A DNA stretch of 37,803 nucleotides, taken from Thiocapsa sp. KS1. GTDB lineage: Bacteria > Pseudomonadota > Gammaproteobacteria > Chromatiales > Chromatiaceae. Shown piece by piece: positions 8,131 to 16,594 of the stretch. The stretch spans positions 2,525,439 through 2,563,241 of the forward strand of contig NZ_LN848257.1 of NCBI RefSeq assembly GCF_001499735.1. Direction: 5' to 3'. The position numbers and the translations under genes are program-made. Below the pieces are notes generated by a model. That model was not told the origin of the DNA, made no database searches, and saw only the letters and a program-made list of their open reading frames with translations. Positions within the stretch are counted from its first letter, which is position 1. Every line of letters begins with the position of its first letter.

Positions 8131-8556
8131 ATGACTCACCGCAACCTCATGCAGGCCCTCCTGCTCCTGGCCTTCGGTATCTTCGCGGGCATCGGCAGCG
8201 CGCAGGAGATCAAGCTTGAGCTCAACAAGCTCGAGCCCCAGCCGGAGACGAACGCCTGTCGCGCCTATCTGGTGTTCGACAACAGCGCCGGACCGGCGAT
8301 CGAGGCCCTGCAGCTGGACCTGATCCTGTTCGACCAAGCAGGCGTGATCGCCCGACGTCTGGCGGTCGACACGGCGCCGTTGCGCGCATCCAAGACGACC
8401 GTGAAGCTGTTCGATATCCCGGATCTCGCCTGCACCGATATCCGCCGAGTCCTGATCAACGAGGTGCTGGAGTGTCGCGACGCCGACGGTGCGCACGCCG
8501 ACTGCATCGAGCGCCTGACATTGTCGACGCGCGCCGAGACGCAGTTGGTGAAATGA
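8131..8556 (+). CDS. Secreted small protein of the TonB cluster, unknown function
   Basis: The product is 141 residues. The ATG at 8131 was chosen because GACAGGATCC lies at Shine-Dalgarno distance and because it places the signal peptide (MQALLLLAFGIFAGIGSAQE) near the N-terminus; an upstream start at 8077 would bury it. The mature protein has a single beta-rich domain with Cys in NACRAYLVFDN, LACTDI and ECRDADGAHADC, suggesting disulfides and a periplasmic location. I recognise no named family. It is the first gene of a tight set with ExbB, two ExbD and TonB (34-bp gap to exbB), so a role with that energy-transduction complex or its cargo is likely but inferred from context only. Confidence 0.75.
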   Translation: MTHRNLMQALLLLAFGIFAGIGSAQEIKLELNKLEPQPETNACRAYLVFDNSAGPAIEALQLDLILFDQAGVIARRLAVDTAPLRASKTTVKLFDIPDLACTDIRRVLINEVLECRDADGAHADCIERLTLSTRAETQLVK

Positions 8557-8590
8557 CCGACGATGCTGCACCGCTCGGCGGAGCCACCTG

Positions 8591-9394
8591 ATGCCTGAGA
8601 CGGAGACCGCCGTCGCACCCGCTTCTCCGAGCCCCGCGACGTCCGATGGCCCCAACCTCGGTCCAGGGAGCGAATCCTGGCTCGAGACGATCCTGCCCTT
8701 CCCGGTGCCGATCCCCGAGCCGCTGCGCGCCCTGCTCGACGCGGGTGGTCCGGTGATGCTGATACTCGCGGGAATGTCGGTCGTCGCCTTGACCATCGTC
8801 CTGATCAAGCTCTGGCAGTTTGCGCGCCTGAGAGCCGACGGCGCCGAGCGTATCGAGGGCGCGTTGGATGACTGGCAGGCGGGTCGACAGCGCGAGGCGG
8901 CCGAGCAGCTCGCCCGGGCACGCAATCCGCTCGCACGGATCGTTCGGACCGCCATGCTCGGAAGCCTCAACGCAAACGATCCGGCAGCACTGCGCGAAGA
9001 GGTCGAGCGCCTGGCCGGACGCCTTCTGGCCGCCTTGCGCAGCCATCTGCGCGGGCTCGAAGTAATCGCCAGCCTCAGTCCGCTGCTCGGCCTGCTGGGA
9101 ACCGTGATCGGAATGATCGACGCCTTTCGTGCCCTCGAAGCCGCCGGCAACCAGGTCGACCCATCGGTGCTGTCGGGCGGGATCTGGGTGGCCCTGCTGA
9201 CCACGGCCGCAGGGCTGTCCGTCGCCATCCCGAGCGTCGTGGCGCTGACTTGGCTCGAACGTCTCCTCGAAGGTGTCACGCGTCGCCTGGAGGATCAGGT
9301 GACCCGTGTCTTCACCGGAGGGCTACGCCTCGACGAGCCGATCGTTTCGGTACAACAGCCGGTTGCCGCGTCCGGGATCTCCGATGCGATTTGA
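8591..9394 (+). CDS. exbB: ExbB/TolQ/MotA-family proton channel subunit
   Basis: ExbB forms the inner-membrane pentamer that, with ExbD, uses the proton motive force to energize TonB. The 267-residue protein has a proline-rich N-terminus, a first membrane helix at about residues 53-75 (GGPVMLILAGMSVVALTIVLIKLW), a cytoplasmic helical domain, then LSPLLGLLGTVIGMIDAF and the third helix SGGIWVALLTTAAGLSVAIPSVVAL. The last two carry the conserved glycine/threonine pattern of the family. GGAG lies upstream of the ATG. The stop overlaps the next gene by 11 nt, so translation is probably coupled. The ExbB rather than TolQ assignment rests on the neighbouring TonB gene. Confidence 0.92.
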   Translation: MPETETAVAPASPSPATSDGPNLGPGSESWLETILPFPVPIPEPLRALLDAGGPVMLILAGMSVVALTIVLIKLWQFARLRADGAERIEGALDDWQAGRQREAAEQLARARNPLARIVRTAMLGSLNANDPAALREEVERLAGRLLAALRSHLRGLEVIASLSPLLGLLGTVIGMIDAFRALEAAGNQVDPSVLSGGIWVALLTTAAGLSVAIPSVVALTWLERLLEGVTRRLEDQVTRVFTGGLRLDEPIVSVQQPVAASGISDAI

Positions 9395-9773
9395 GTCACC
9401 CGGACCACGCCGCCGACTGATCGGGCTGACCCCGCTGATCGACGTGGTCTTCATCCTGCTCGTCTTCTTCATGCTGGCGTCCAGCCTGGTCAAATGGCGG
9501 GCCTTCGAGATGGAGGCGCCGGCCTCGGCGGCGGCCGGGACCCCGGTGATCGGGTCTTGGCTGGTGCGCGTGCGGCCCGATGGCCTGGACCTCAACGCCG
9601 AGACGCTCGCCGCCGACGCGCTCGCCGCGCGGGTCGCCGCGCGGATCGACGAAGACCCGGCGCAACGCATCCTGGTTCAACCCTCGCCCGGCGTCGGCCT
9701 CCAGCGTCTGGTCGACGTGCTGGATCTCCTGCGCAACGTCGGGGCAACGCATCTGACCCTCTTGCGTCTCTGA
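9384..9773 (+). CDS. exbD: ExbD, first copy, with intact membrane Asp
   Basis: A 129-residue ExbD/TolR-family protein: short cytoplasmic N-terminus, one membrane helix (LIDVVFILLVFFML, about residues 18-35) and a periplasmic domain. Asp20 in TPLIDVVF corresponds to the essential proton-carrying Asp25 of E. coli ExbD. The ATG at 9384 was chosen although the frame is open further upstream, because the family begins here and the 11-nt overlap with exbB is typical of coupled genes. The product works as a dimer inside the ExbB pentamer. A second, different ExbD follows 6 bp later. Confidence 0.92.
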   Translation: MRFESPGPRRRLIGLTPLIDVVFILLVFFMLASSLVKWRAFEMEAPASAAAGTPVIGSWLVRVRPDGLDLNAETLAADALAARVAARIDEDPAQRILVQPSPGVGLQRLVDVLDLLRNVGATHLTLLRL

Positions 9774-9779
9774 AGCCCG

Positions 9780-10184
9780 ATGCGATTGAAACGCCCCGAG
9801 CCCGCAGGCGACAGCGAAGCCAATCTGATCCCGCTGATCAATGTGGTCTTCTTGCTGCTGATCTTCTTCATGTTGGCAGGAAGACTCGCGCCGACCGAGC
9901 CGATCGCCTTGGAGCCCCTGCGCTCCGACAGTCCGCAGGGCGCCCGAGCGGCGCCGCTGGTCGTGCTCGTCGACCGAGCGGGCCGGATTCGCTTGAACGG
10001 CGAGCCGCTCGACGATACGACCCTTGCCGGGCGGATCGCCGAGATCCTCGCGGACGGTCCCCGGCGGATACAGATCAAAGCCGACGCGGCCCTCGACGCG
10101 CTGCGTCTGGTAGCTCTTCTGGAGCAGTTGCGTGCGGCGGGGGCCGAAGAGGTTGACCTCCTGACCTTGGCGCGAGGTGGATGA
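9780..10184 (+). CDS. exbD: ExbD, second copy, lacking the proton-carrying Asp (Asn instead)
   Basis: A 134-residue ExbD-family protein with the same layout: N-terminus, a single helix (LINVVFLLLIFFMLAG) and a periplasmic domain ending near LLEQLRAAGAEEVDLL. The residue that should be the functional membrane Asp is Asn21 (codon AAT in ATCAATGTG); the rest of the motif is intact. This form probably cannot carry protons itself. It may pair with the first ExbD as a heterodimer or play a structural or regulatory part. The gene starts 6 bp after the first exbD and overlaps tonB by 4 nt, so it is clearly in the operon and kept in frame. Paired exbD genes occur elsewhere, for example exbD1/exbD2 of Xanthomonas. 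Confidence 0.9.
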   Translation: MRLKRPEPAGDSEANLIPLINVVFLLLIFFMLAGRLAPTEPIALEPLRSDSPQGARAAPLVVLVDRAGRIRLNGEPLDDTTLAGRIAEILADGPRRIQIKADAALDALRLVALLEQLRAAGAEEVDLLTLARGG

Positions 10185-11074
10185 TGGAGCCGCGGCGCCA
10201 TCAATGGGTGCTCGCCCTTTTATTCGCCCTCGTGGCGCATCTCGCCGTCGCGCAGCTGCTCGCGCCGCCGGCGCAGATCGCGTCGAGCGATCCCGGCATC
10301 CGTCTCTCGCTCGGAGGAGCCGGGCCCGGCGGCAGCAAAGGCGCGAACGACGCCGTCGACTCGATCGGAGCCGACGCCATCCCGACAACGGCCCTGGTGG
10401 AGGCCGCTGCGATCCAGGCTGTAAGCCCATCCGCCGTCGCCTCGGTCTCAGAGGTCATCCGGGCCGCCGAGCCCGCACCGCCTCCCCCGATCACAGCCGT
10501 GGAGCCGGCGAGATCGAAGCCGAAGGCCGAGACGGTCCGCAGCCGCGAGACCCCGCCGCCACGGACCGCCCGGGTCGCACCCAAGCCCAAACCCGAACCC
10601 GAACCCGAACCCGCGACGGAACCCCGAATCAAGTCGCCCCGGCCGAACGCTGCGAGGTCGGCATCCGTCGATGCAAACGCCACCGGCAAAGTGACCGGAA
10701 AACCAAGCGCGGGCGGCGGAGGCGCCGCGTCCGCGGCCGGAGCAGGCGGCGGCGGCGGAACGTCCGGAAAGGCTGAAGGAGGCAAATCCAAAGACCGCTA
10801 CTACGCAGAGCTTGCCGCCTGGCTGGAGCGACACAAGCGCTACCCGGCTCTGGCCCGAAAGATGCGCCAGGAAGGCATCGTCAGGGTCCGCTTCGTAATC
10901 GACCGCAACGGGAGGGTGATCTCGCATCGCATCGAAACGAGCTCCGGCCATACCGCGCTCGATGATGCCGCCTCGGAGCTGCTCAGACGCGCGTCCCCGA
11001 TGCCCGCGATCCCGGCTCGCATGGGCCAGTCCAGGCTGGAGATCGTGGTCCCGATCGCTTACCGATTGCGTTAG
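10181..11074 (+). CDS. tonB: TonB-family protein
   Basis: TonB spans the periplasm and passes energy from ExbB/ExbD to outer-membrane receptors. The 297-residue product has one N-terminal helix (WVLALLFALVAHLAVAQLL) with the His seen in TonB membrane anchors. A long Pro/Ala/Glu-rich spacer includes a PKPKPEPEPEP run encoded by a repeated six-base unit near 10586-10612 and a Gly-rich stretch. The C-terminal TonB domain runs from about residue 204 (YYAELAAWLERHKRYPALARK) with VRVRFVIDRNGRV and the final EIVVPIAYRL. Its ATG overlaps the stop of the second exbD (ATGA). No receptor gene is in the window, so the transported substrate is unknown. A second in-frame ATG directly follows the first. Confidence 0.92.
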   Translation: MMEPRRHQWVLALLFALVAHLAVAQLLAPPAQIASSDPGIRLSLGGAGPGGSKGANDAVDSIGADAIPTTALVEAAAIQAVSPSAVASVSEVIRAAEPAPPPPITAVEPARSKPKAETVRSRETPPPRTARVAPKPKPEPEPEPATEPRIKSPRPNAARSASVDANATGKVTGKPSAGGGGAASAAGAGGGGGTSGKAEGGKSKDRYYAELAAWLERHKRYPALARKMRQEGIVRVRFVIDRNGRVISHRIETSSGHTALDDAASELLRRASPMPAIPARMGQSRLEIVVPIAYRLR

Positions 11075-11173
11075 ATCGGTTGCGACCATTCGGCCTCGCT
11101 GGCATCGTGTTGCCGAACCTCACCATCCGATAATCGCACCGCCGTTCATCGATTCACTTCAAGGCTTCGGACA

Positions 11174-12682
11174 ATGCGCTTGCGATGGCCCCTCCCCCTT
11201 CGGCCGTGGCTCTTGCTCGTCGGCCTGGCACCTCCCATTGCCGGAGCGGCCTGTGAGCCGGGACAGGCGCTCACCCTCCTGCACTTCAACGACATCCACG
11301 GTCAGCTCGAGCCCTACGAAGACCCGCATGACGGGACAGAGCGCGGCGGCATCGCCCGCCTCGCCGCGACGGTAGCCGAGGTTCGGGCGGAGGATCCGCA
11401 ACGCCGGGTACTCCTGCTGTTCGGCGGCGATCTTCTGCAAGGGACGCTGTCCTCCAGCCTCTTCCTGGGCGTGCCCGACCTGGTGCTGCTCGGGCGGATG
11501 GGCGTGGACGCGGCCGTCATGGGAAATCACGAGCTGGATTACGGCCAGGCGGTCTTTCGCCATCTGACCGACGAGGCCGCATTTCCCTTCCTGAGTGCCA
11601 ATGTGGCGTCCGACTCGGCGCCGCTGCCCGTGCGACCTTCGATCCTCATCGAGCAGCCGAGCGGGCCGAAGGTCGCCGTCCTGGGACTCACGACCCCGGA
11701 CCTCGCCACCGCAACGCATCCGCGCAATCTCGAGGGCATCAGCGTGGAAGAGCCGGTCGCCGTCGCCCGGCGTCTGGTGCCGGCACTGCGGGCCGAGGCC
11801 GATCTGGTCGTGGTGCTCTCGCACATGGGGATTGCGGACGATCGCCGGCTCGCCGCATCCGTGCCCGGCATCGACCTGATCGTCGGCGGACACAACCACA
11901 ACCTCTATGCAGAGCCGGTGTTCGTGGAGACTGTGCCCATCGTCCAGGCGGGGGAGCGCGGCGGCTGGCTGGGCCGTATGGAATTCCGCTGCCGCGACGG
12001 CCGCTTGGCGACCACCGACTACGCCCTGATCCCGATCGACGCCGCGAGCCCCGAGGATCCGCAGATCGCCGAGGAGGTCCGGCGGATCACCCTCGACGCC
12101 GAGCGGGAGCTCGACAAGGAGGTCGGTTTCAGCACCCGGGAGCTCAGCGCCCGACGCGAGCTGATTCGGCGTGAAGAGGCACCCTTCGGCAACTTCGTGG
12201 CCGATCTGGCGCGTGAAATCACCTTGGCGGACGTCGCGCTGCTCAACGGCGGCGGTTTTCGGGCCGACATCCCCGCCGGGCCCGTCACGCTCAAGTCGAT
12301 TTACCAAGCCTTCCCCTTCCGCAACGAGCTGGTCCTGGGCGAGTTGACCGGCGCGCAACTGCTCGCCGCACTGGCACGCAGCGCCGAGATGGATCCGCTG
12401 GACAACCCCGGCGGCTTTCTCCAGGTCTCCGGGGTGCGTTACCGCATCGCCGACGGCCGGCTTGCGAACGCCGCGATCGGCGACACCCCGATCGATCCCG
12501 CCGGCCGTTATCGGGTCGTCACCTCGGATTTCCTCGCGGCCGGCGGAGACGGCTACGACATGCTCGAAGAGATGTCCGAGCCCGTCATGACCGGGCGCCT
12601 GATCTCGGACATGGTCATCGAGGGCTTCCGCACCGAAAGCCCGGTCAGTGTCGGGACAGACGGACGGATCGTTCGACACTGA
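11174..12682 (+). CDS. Secreted 5'-nucleotidase / metallophosphatase (UshA family)
   Basis: A 502-residue two-domain enzyme that releases phosphate from nucleotides or related esters, probably in the periplasm. A signal peptide (WLLLVGLAPPIAGAA) is followed by the metallophosphatase domain with its metal-binding motifs in order: FNDIHG (about 38-43), GGDLLQG (about 89), GNHELD (about 117-122), VLSHMG and GGHNHN (about 238). The C-terminal nucleotide-binding domain (about 320-500) contains LLNGGGFRADIP, where many relatives have N-x-G-x-R, and SDFLAAGGDGY near the end. It starts 99 bp after tonB and is probably transcribed separately. The exact substrate (NMP, UDP-sugar, cyclic nucleotide or sulfur-oxidation relative SoxB) is not shown by the sequence; SoxB-specific features were not noticed. 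Confidence 0.88.
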   Translation: MRLRWPLPLRPWLLLVGLAPPIAGAACEPGQALTLLHFNDIHGQLEPYEDPHDGTERGGIARLAATVAEVRAEDPQRRVLLLFGGDLLQGTLSSSLFLGVPDLVLLGRMGVDAAVMGNHELDYGQAVFRHLTDEAAFPFLSANVASDSAPLPVRPSILIEQPSGPKVAVLGLTTPDLATATHPRNLEGISVEEPVAVARRLVPALRAEADLVVVLSHMGIADDRRLAASVPGIDLIVGGHNHNLYAEPVFVETVPIVQAGERGGWLGRMEFRCRDGRLATTDYALIPIDAASPEDPQIAEEVRRITLDAERELDKEVGFSTRELSARRELIRREEAPFGNFVADLAREITLADVALLNGGGFRADIPAGPVTLKSIYQAFPFRNELVLGELTGAQLLAALARSAEMDPLDNPGGFLQVSGVRYRIADGRLANAAIGDTPIDPAGRYRVVTSDFLAAGGDGYDMLEEMSEPVMTGRLISDMVIEGFRTESPVSVGTDGRIVRH

Positions 12683-13047
12683 TTTGAGCGGCCTCGCCCG
12701 AGCGCCATCCCCATCCTGCAACGTCTGCGTGTCCATCGCCGTTCACGCAACGGCGTCGACTTATCCCTCCGCTGCTTCGCCCTGCCCGTCGCGCGACGTC
12801 GCCGATGTGACCGACCGCACACTTCACTGCCCCCGCGCCCCCTTCAACCGCGTTTTGCCGCCTACATCGCAAATCCGTCTCGCCGCAACTGATTAACTCG
12901 GCACAAAGGATCCGGAGCCGCAGAGGCGCCCGATCGGGGACGAGCCATCCGATTCGGTTCCCGAGCCCTCAAAGCCCCTCCGGCCAACGCTGAGACAGAG
13001 TGATTCCGAGAGCAGGTCTCGTCACTCGCACGAAAACGGTGAACACC
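12683..13047. other. Intergenic stretch, no gene seen
   Basis: About 365 bp between the nucleotidase and the FN3 protein. An 82-codon plus-strand frame crosses part of it but overlaps the nucleotidase end and has noise-like composition. No terminator hairpin or clear promoter was recognised. Confidence 0.5.
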
Positions 13048-14850
13048 ATGCTACGCACTCGGACGCTCCAAGATCACCTTCGGACCGACATCCACCTCGG
13101 TTTCATTCTGTTCGTACAACTGTTCTTACTGCTCCTTTTGTCATCGGCAAGCAGCATGTCCGATGCAGCGACAGCGGGCGAGGTCCGACTCGCGTGGAAT
13201 GCGGTGAACGATAGCCGAGTGGCGCGCTACGAGGTGCACTACGGGACCGCCAGCAAGACATACAAATCGAAGGTGCAGGTCACCACGGCATCGGCCACCG
13301 TGTCCGGTCTGGCAGGCGGCTCGAAATATTTCTTCGCAACACGCGCATGCACGAGCGACGGAACGCTCTGCAGCGCCTTCTCCAACGAGGTGAATGTCAG
13401 CATTCCGGCCGCACCGCAATTGACGCCGGCATTGACCACCCCGAGCGGCACGGCAAACCTGACGGCAGAGGGTGCGATCGACTGGATCCATTGGGGTATC
13501 GACAAGCCCGCGAGCATCAGCCGCAAGGCGAGTGCGACCACCCGGATCGGCGCCTTGAGCGTGATCGGCGGAAGCCCGCTGCGCTTCTCCACAACCTCTC
13601 GTTTGGCCTATAGCTGGACCAATGGAACGCCCAAGGCCAGCGCGACGACGCGCGCAGGTCTCTACATCAGCGGTCTGAACAAGGGATACGAGCTGCGTGT
13701 ACCGGCGGATACGAACGCACGGACCCTGACCCTTTACCTCGGCGGCTCCAAGACACGCGGTCGGATCGAGGTTCGTCTCAGCGACAACAGCGCACCGGCG
13801 TACACCAAAACGGTCGAGAATCTCAATGCCGCATTCGATCGACGCCTCGCCCTGAACTATCGCGCAGCCAGTGCAGGCCAGACCCTGATCGTGCGCTACA
13901 CCCAGGCCATCAGCGGCGGCAACGTCTCCATCCAGGCGGCAACCCTGCGGAACAGCACCGCCGCCGCGACGGCTCAGGTCACAGCCATGGCGGAGACGGC
14001 CAGTCCCCAATCCACGCAAACGACCGCCGCAGCCACGGCTGCGGGCACGGTCGCAGCGACTGCTCCGGCCATCGAGATCGGCGAGGTGGAGATCAATCAG
14101 GAATGGCAGCGCGTCGAGCTCCGGCGCGCGTTCAAAGACCCGGTCGTCGTGGTCAAGGCGTTGAGCAGCTACGACACCGAGCCGGCGATCGTCCGGGTCG
14201 ACGCGATCGACTCCAAGGGCTTCTCGATCCGGGTTCAGGAGTGGGATTCTCTCGACGGCGCGCATGAACTGGAAACCGTCTCCTACCTCGTGATGGAGCG
14301 TGGACGCCATCAGCTCCCCGACGGGGTGTGGGTCGAGGCCGATTCGCTGGTCACGGACAAGACGCAGGCGTTCCAACGTCATCTCTTCAGTGCACCCTTT
14401 GAAGACGCCCCGGTGATCTTCGCCACCGTCGCCAGCTTCAACGAGAGCGACGCCGTCACGGCACGGCTGCACGCCATCGAGACCGACGGCTTCGACGTCG
14501 GGTTGCGCGAGCAAGAGGCCAACGCCCAACAGCATCTGCCCGAACGTGTCGACTTCATTGCTTGGGAGGCATCCTCGGGTGTCGTCGACGGGCTTCGATA
14601 CGAGGTCGGCCGTACCGCAAGCGAGGTCAACCACGACGTGCACAACCTGGTCTATCAAACAGCCTTCGTGCGGCCCCCGGTGCTCGTGGCCGACATGCAG
14701 ACGACCCATGGCGACGACACGGCAGCCCTGCGGTGGCGGAATCTGAACGTCGAGTCGGTGGACCTGCGAGTACAGGAAGAGCAGTCGAGCGACCGAGAGA
14801 TGACCCACACGCCGGAGGCCGTGGGGTACTTCATCGCCGACGTCGAGTAG
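13048..14850 (+). CDS. Secreted FN3 protein with three C-terminal lectin-like repeats
   Basis: The product is 600 residues from the ATG at 13048; a GTG at 13000 would add 16 residues. A hydrophobic export signal (about 17-36) is followed by a fibronectin type III domain (about 43-120: VRLAWNAVNDSRVARYEVHYG to SAFSNEVNVSI). A beta-sandwich at about 143-300 begins DWIHWG. A Thr/Ala-rich linker (about 302-340) leads to three related repeats at about 345-422, 435-510 and 522-598. Each has a FxxPVVxA start, an RVxxxxxxGFxxRVQE core and an ExVxYLVME-like end, resembling H-type lectin repeats. This suggests an extracellular or surface protein binding carbohydrate or protein. No enzyme motif was found. 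It is monocistronic and followed by a strong terminator. Function is inferred from domain types. Confidence 0.8.
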   Translation: MLRTRTLQDHLRTDIHLGFILFVQLFLLLLLSSASSMSDAATAGEVRLAWNAVNDSRVARYEVHYGTASKTYKSKVQVTTASATVSGLAGGSKYFFATRACTSDGTLCSAFSNEVNVSIPAAPQLTPALTTPSGTANLTAEGAIDWIHWGIDKPASISRKASATTRIGALSVIGGSPLRFSTTSRLAYSWTNGTPKASATTRAGLYISGLNKGYELRVPADTNARTLTLYLGGSKTRGRIEVRLSDNSAPAYTKTVENLNAAFDRRLALNYRAASAGQTLIVRYTQAISGGNVSIQAATLRNSTAAATAQVTAMAETASPQSTQTTAAATAAGTVAATAPAIEIGEVEINQEWQRVELRRAFKDPVVVVKALSSYDTEPAIVRVDAIDSKGFSIRVQEWDSLDGAHELETVSYLVMERGRHQLPDGVWVEADSLVTDKTQAFQRHLFSAPFEDAPVIFATVASFNESDAVTARLHAIETDGFDVGLREQEANAQQHLPERVDFIAWEASSGVVDGLRYEVGRTASEVNHDVHNLVYQTAFVRPPVLVADMQTTHGDDTAALRWRNLNVESVDLRVQEEQSSDREMTHTPEAVGYFIADVE

Positions 14851-14875
14851 GACTCAAGCCGAGCCCGGGTCCGAT

Positions 14876-14909
14876 GCCGCAGCGCCTCTTCGGAGGCGCT
14901 GCGGCTTTT
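14876..14909 (+). terminator. Rho-independent terminator
   Basis: A 13-bp perfect stem (GCCGCAGCGCCTC with its complement), TTCG tetraloop and TTTT tail. It sits between the convergent FN3 gene and the DHH gene and mainly serves the plus-strand transcript. Confidence 0.88.
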
Positions 14910-14911
14910 CG

Positions 14912-15868
14912 TTATCCGAACGCGGCGCGAAACCGCTCCAGGAAGGTGTCGTATTCCGCATCGGGGAGCAGGTTGATCCCGGCCGCCGCCTTGCGGCCGC
15001 CGCCGCTCGGAAAACCGCGACAGAGCACATCCGCACCGTCCGGGCGCGCCAGCGGCGCGCGGACACTGACGAGGAACCCGCCCGCCGGCAACCGGGTCAG
15101 CATGGCGTGCGCCTGCTCGGGCGCCTGTTGGGCCAGCTCGTTGGCGAAAACGCCGCTGGCACGACGCGCCCAGGGCTCGGCGGGAAGGATGAAGAGACGA
15201 TGCCGCTCGCTCTCGAACACGGGCGCGACGGCACGCGCTCGGGACATGTCGTCGGCATAGCCGTCGCGCAGAGCGGCAAAGGTCGGATCCTCGACGATAA
15301 AGGCCAAGGGATCGGCGTAGGGTTGCAAGCTGCGGAAAAGCACGTCCGGGGCAAACAAGAGGTCGTCGACGGTCTCGCCGTAGCCATTGTAATTGAGGTA
15401 GATGCCGAGATCGCGCAGCAGGCCGAGCTCCCCTTCGGTCAGCTCCAAAGGCTCGGCGGCACGTCGTGCGGACGCGTCGAAATTGTCCCCGAAGGTTCCG
15501 ACCACGGCCCATGCACGCTGAGAGCCCTGAAGATAGTCGTCGACCAACAGACTGGTCCCCTTGTCGGGCAAAGTCTCGATGTGGACATCCAGCGCCGGGT
15601 GGGCCGGGATCTCGCCGGCGAAGTGGTGATCGAAATAGCGGATGCGCGCGCCCTGCCCCAGCAAACGCTCCACCGCCCCGCGATTCTTGTCGAACGAGAT
15701 ATCGAGCACGGTGACCTGGTCGCTCTCGGCCGCGTCGACCCGCTCGAGCAGGGCGATGTCGCGCTTCACACCGGTGACCAGGATGCTCTCGATCGGCTCG
15801 GCCAAACGCAGTTGCTGCAGGGCACAGAGACCGTCTGCGTCGCCGTTGAAGACATCGTAATGATTCAT
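14912..15868 (-). CDS. DHH-family phosphoesterase
   Basis: A 318-residue protein beginning [17 protein letters not shown]. The DHH metal-binding motifs are visible: N-G-D-A-D (Asp10, Asp12), VLDISFDKN (Asp56) and YFDHH (residues 79-82). Near the C-terminus, [10 protein letters not shown] matches the glycine-rich substrate loop of DHHA1-type domains. Members cleave short oligonucleotides, cyclic dinucleotides or pyrophosphate; which one is not evident. The ATG at 15868 was chosen because the family motif begins at residue 4; the frame stays open 420 bp upstream but that stretch is noise-like. No strong Shine-Dalgarno is seen. It is divergent from ndk. Confidence 0.85.
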   Translation of the reverse strand: MNHYDVFNGDADGLCALQQLRLAEPIESILVTGVKRDIALLERVDAAESDQVTVLDISFDKNRGAVERLLGQGARIRYFDHHFAGEIPAHPALDVHIETLPDKGTSLLVDDYLQGSQRAWAVVGTFGDNFDASARRAAEPLELTEGELGLLRDLGIYLNYNGYGETVDDLLFAPDVLFRSLQPYADPLAFIVEDPTFAALRDGYADDMSRARAVAPVFESERHRLFILPAEPWARRASGVFANELAQQAPEQAHAMLTRLPAGGFLVSVRAPLARPDGADVLCRGFPSGGGRKAAAGINLLPDAEYDTFLERFRAAFG

Positions 15869-15997
15869 CTGGAAAACCGTTTGCGTGCGGAAGGATGTCG
15901 GCCGATTATCCGTCCAACCGCCCGGTCGATCCAAATCCGCATCCGCGCTCGCCGATGCCCTCCGACGCTGTTTACGCCGGGCACGGTTTAGTCGGCG

Positions 15998-16026
15998 TTG
16001 CTCGAGGCGTTCGCGATCGGTAGACT
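15998..16026 (+). promoter_or_regulatory. Likely sigma-70 promoter of ndk
   Basis: TTGCTC (15998-16003), an exact 17-nt spacer and TAGACT (16021-16026), about 130 bp upstream of the ndk ATG in the region divergent from the DHH gene. Confidence 0.4.
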
Positions 16027-16157
16027 TTGCAATCCACTCAAGTCTCCGACGGGGACGGTGCGCATGGCGAGCCGACGGGCAGATTGCCCCGAGAACCCCG
16101 CTCGCGATTCCGGCGATCCGACCCAACCTCTTTACGCATCCTCTATTTGGAACCACC

Positions 16158-16586
16158 ATGGCCATCGAGCAGACGCTATCCATCATCAAGCCCAACGCGG
16201 TGGCGAAGAACGCCATCGGTGCCATCCTGAGCCGTTTCGAAGCAGCCGGGTTGCGCATCGTTGCCGCGCGGATGCTCCACATGAGCAAGGAGCAGGCATC
16301 GGCCTTCTACGGGATCCACCAGGGCAAGCCCTTTTTCGACGAGCTGGTCGAGTTCATGACGTCCGGTCCGGTGATGGTGCAGGTCCTCGAAGGCGAGGAC
16401 GCGGTTGCCAAGAACCGCGACATCATGGGTGCGACCAACCCGGCCAACGCCGCGCCGGGCACCATCCGTGCGGACTTCGCCGACTCCTTCACGGAAAACG
16501 CGGCGCACGGCTCGGATGCGGCGGATACCGCGGCCGTGGAGATCGCCTTCTTGTTCCCGGAAGGCGTCTGCCCGCGCACCCGCTGA
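16158..16586 (+). CDS. ndk: Nucleoside diphosphate kinase
   Basis: Transfers the gamma phosphate from ATP to nucleoside diphosphates, balancing cytoplasmic NTP/dNTP pools. At 142 residues it has the usual bacterial length and the usual motifs: [10 protein letters not shown] at the start and NAAHGSD with the phosphorylated His at residue 117. The ATG at 16158 follows a CCACC spacer; homology begins at residue 2, so the longer open frame upstream is ignored. It is the first gene of the ndk-rlmN-pilW-rodZ-hisS-yfgM-bamB-der cluster; rlmN follows 8 bp later. Confidence 0.97.
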   Translation: MAIEQTLSIIKPNAVAKNAIGAILSRFEAAGLRIVAARMLHMSKEQASAFYGIHQGKPFFDELVEFMTSGPVMVQVLEGEDAVAKNRDIMGATNPANAAPGTIRADFADSFTENAAHGSDAADTAAVEIAFLFPEGVCPRTR

Positions 16587-16594
16587 GGATCCCC

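Noticed and set aside
10586-10612. Hexanucleotide repeat in tonB as a phase-variation tract
   Set aside because: The unit is six bases, so slippage stays in frame; it only encodes the normal Pro-Glu-Pro spacer of TonB.
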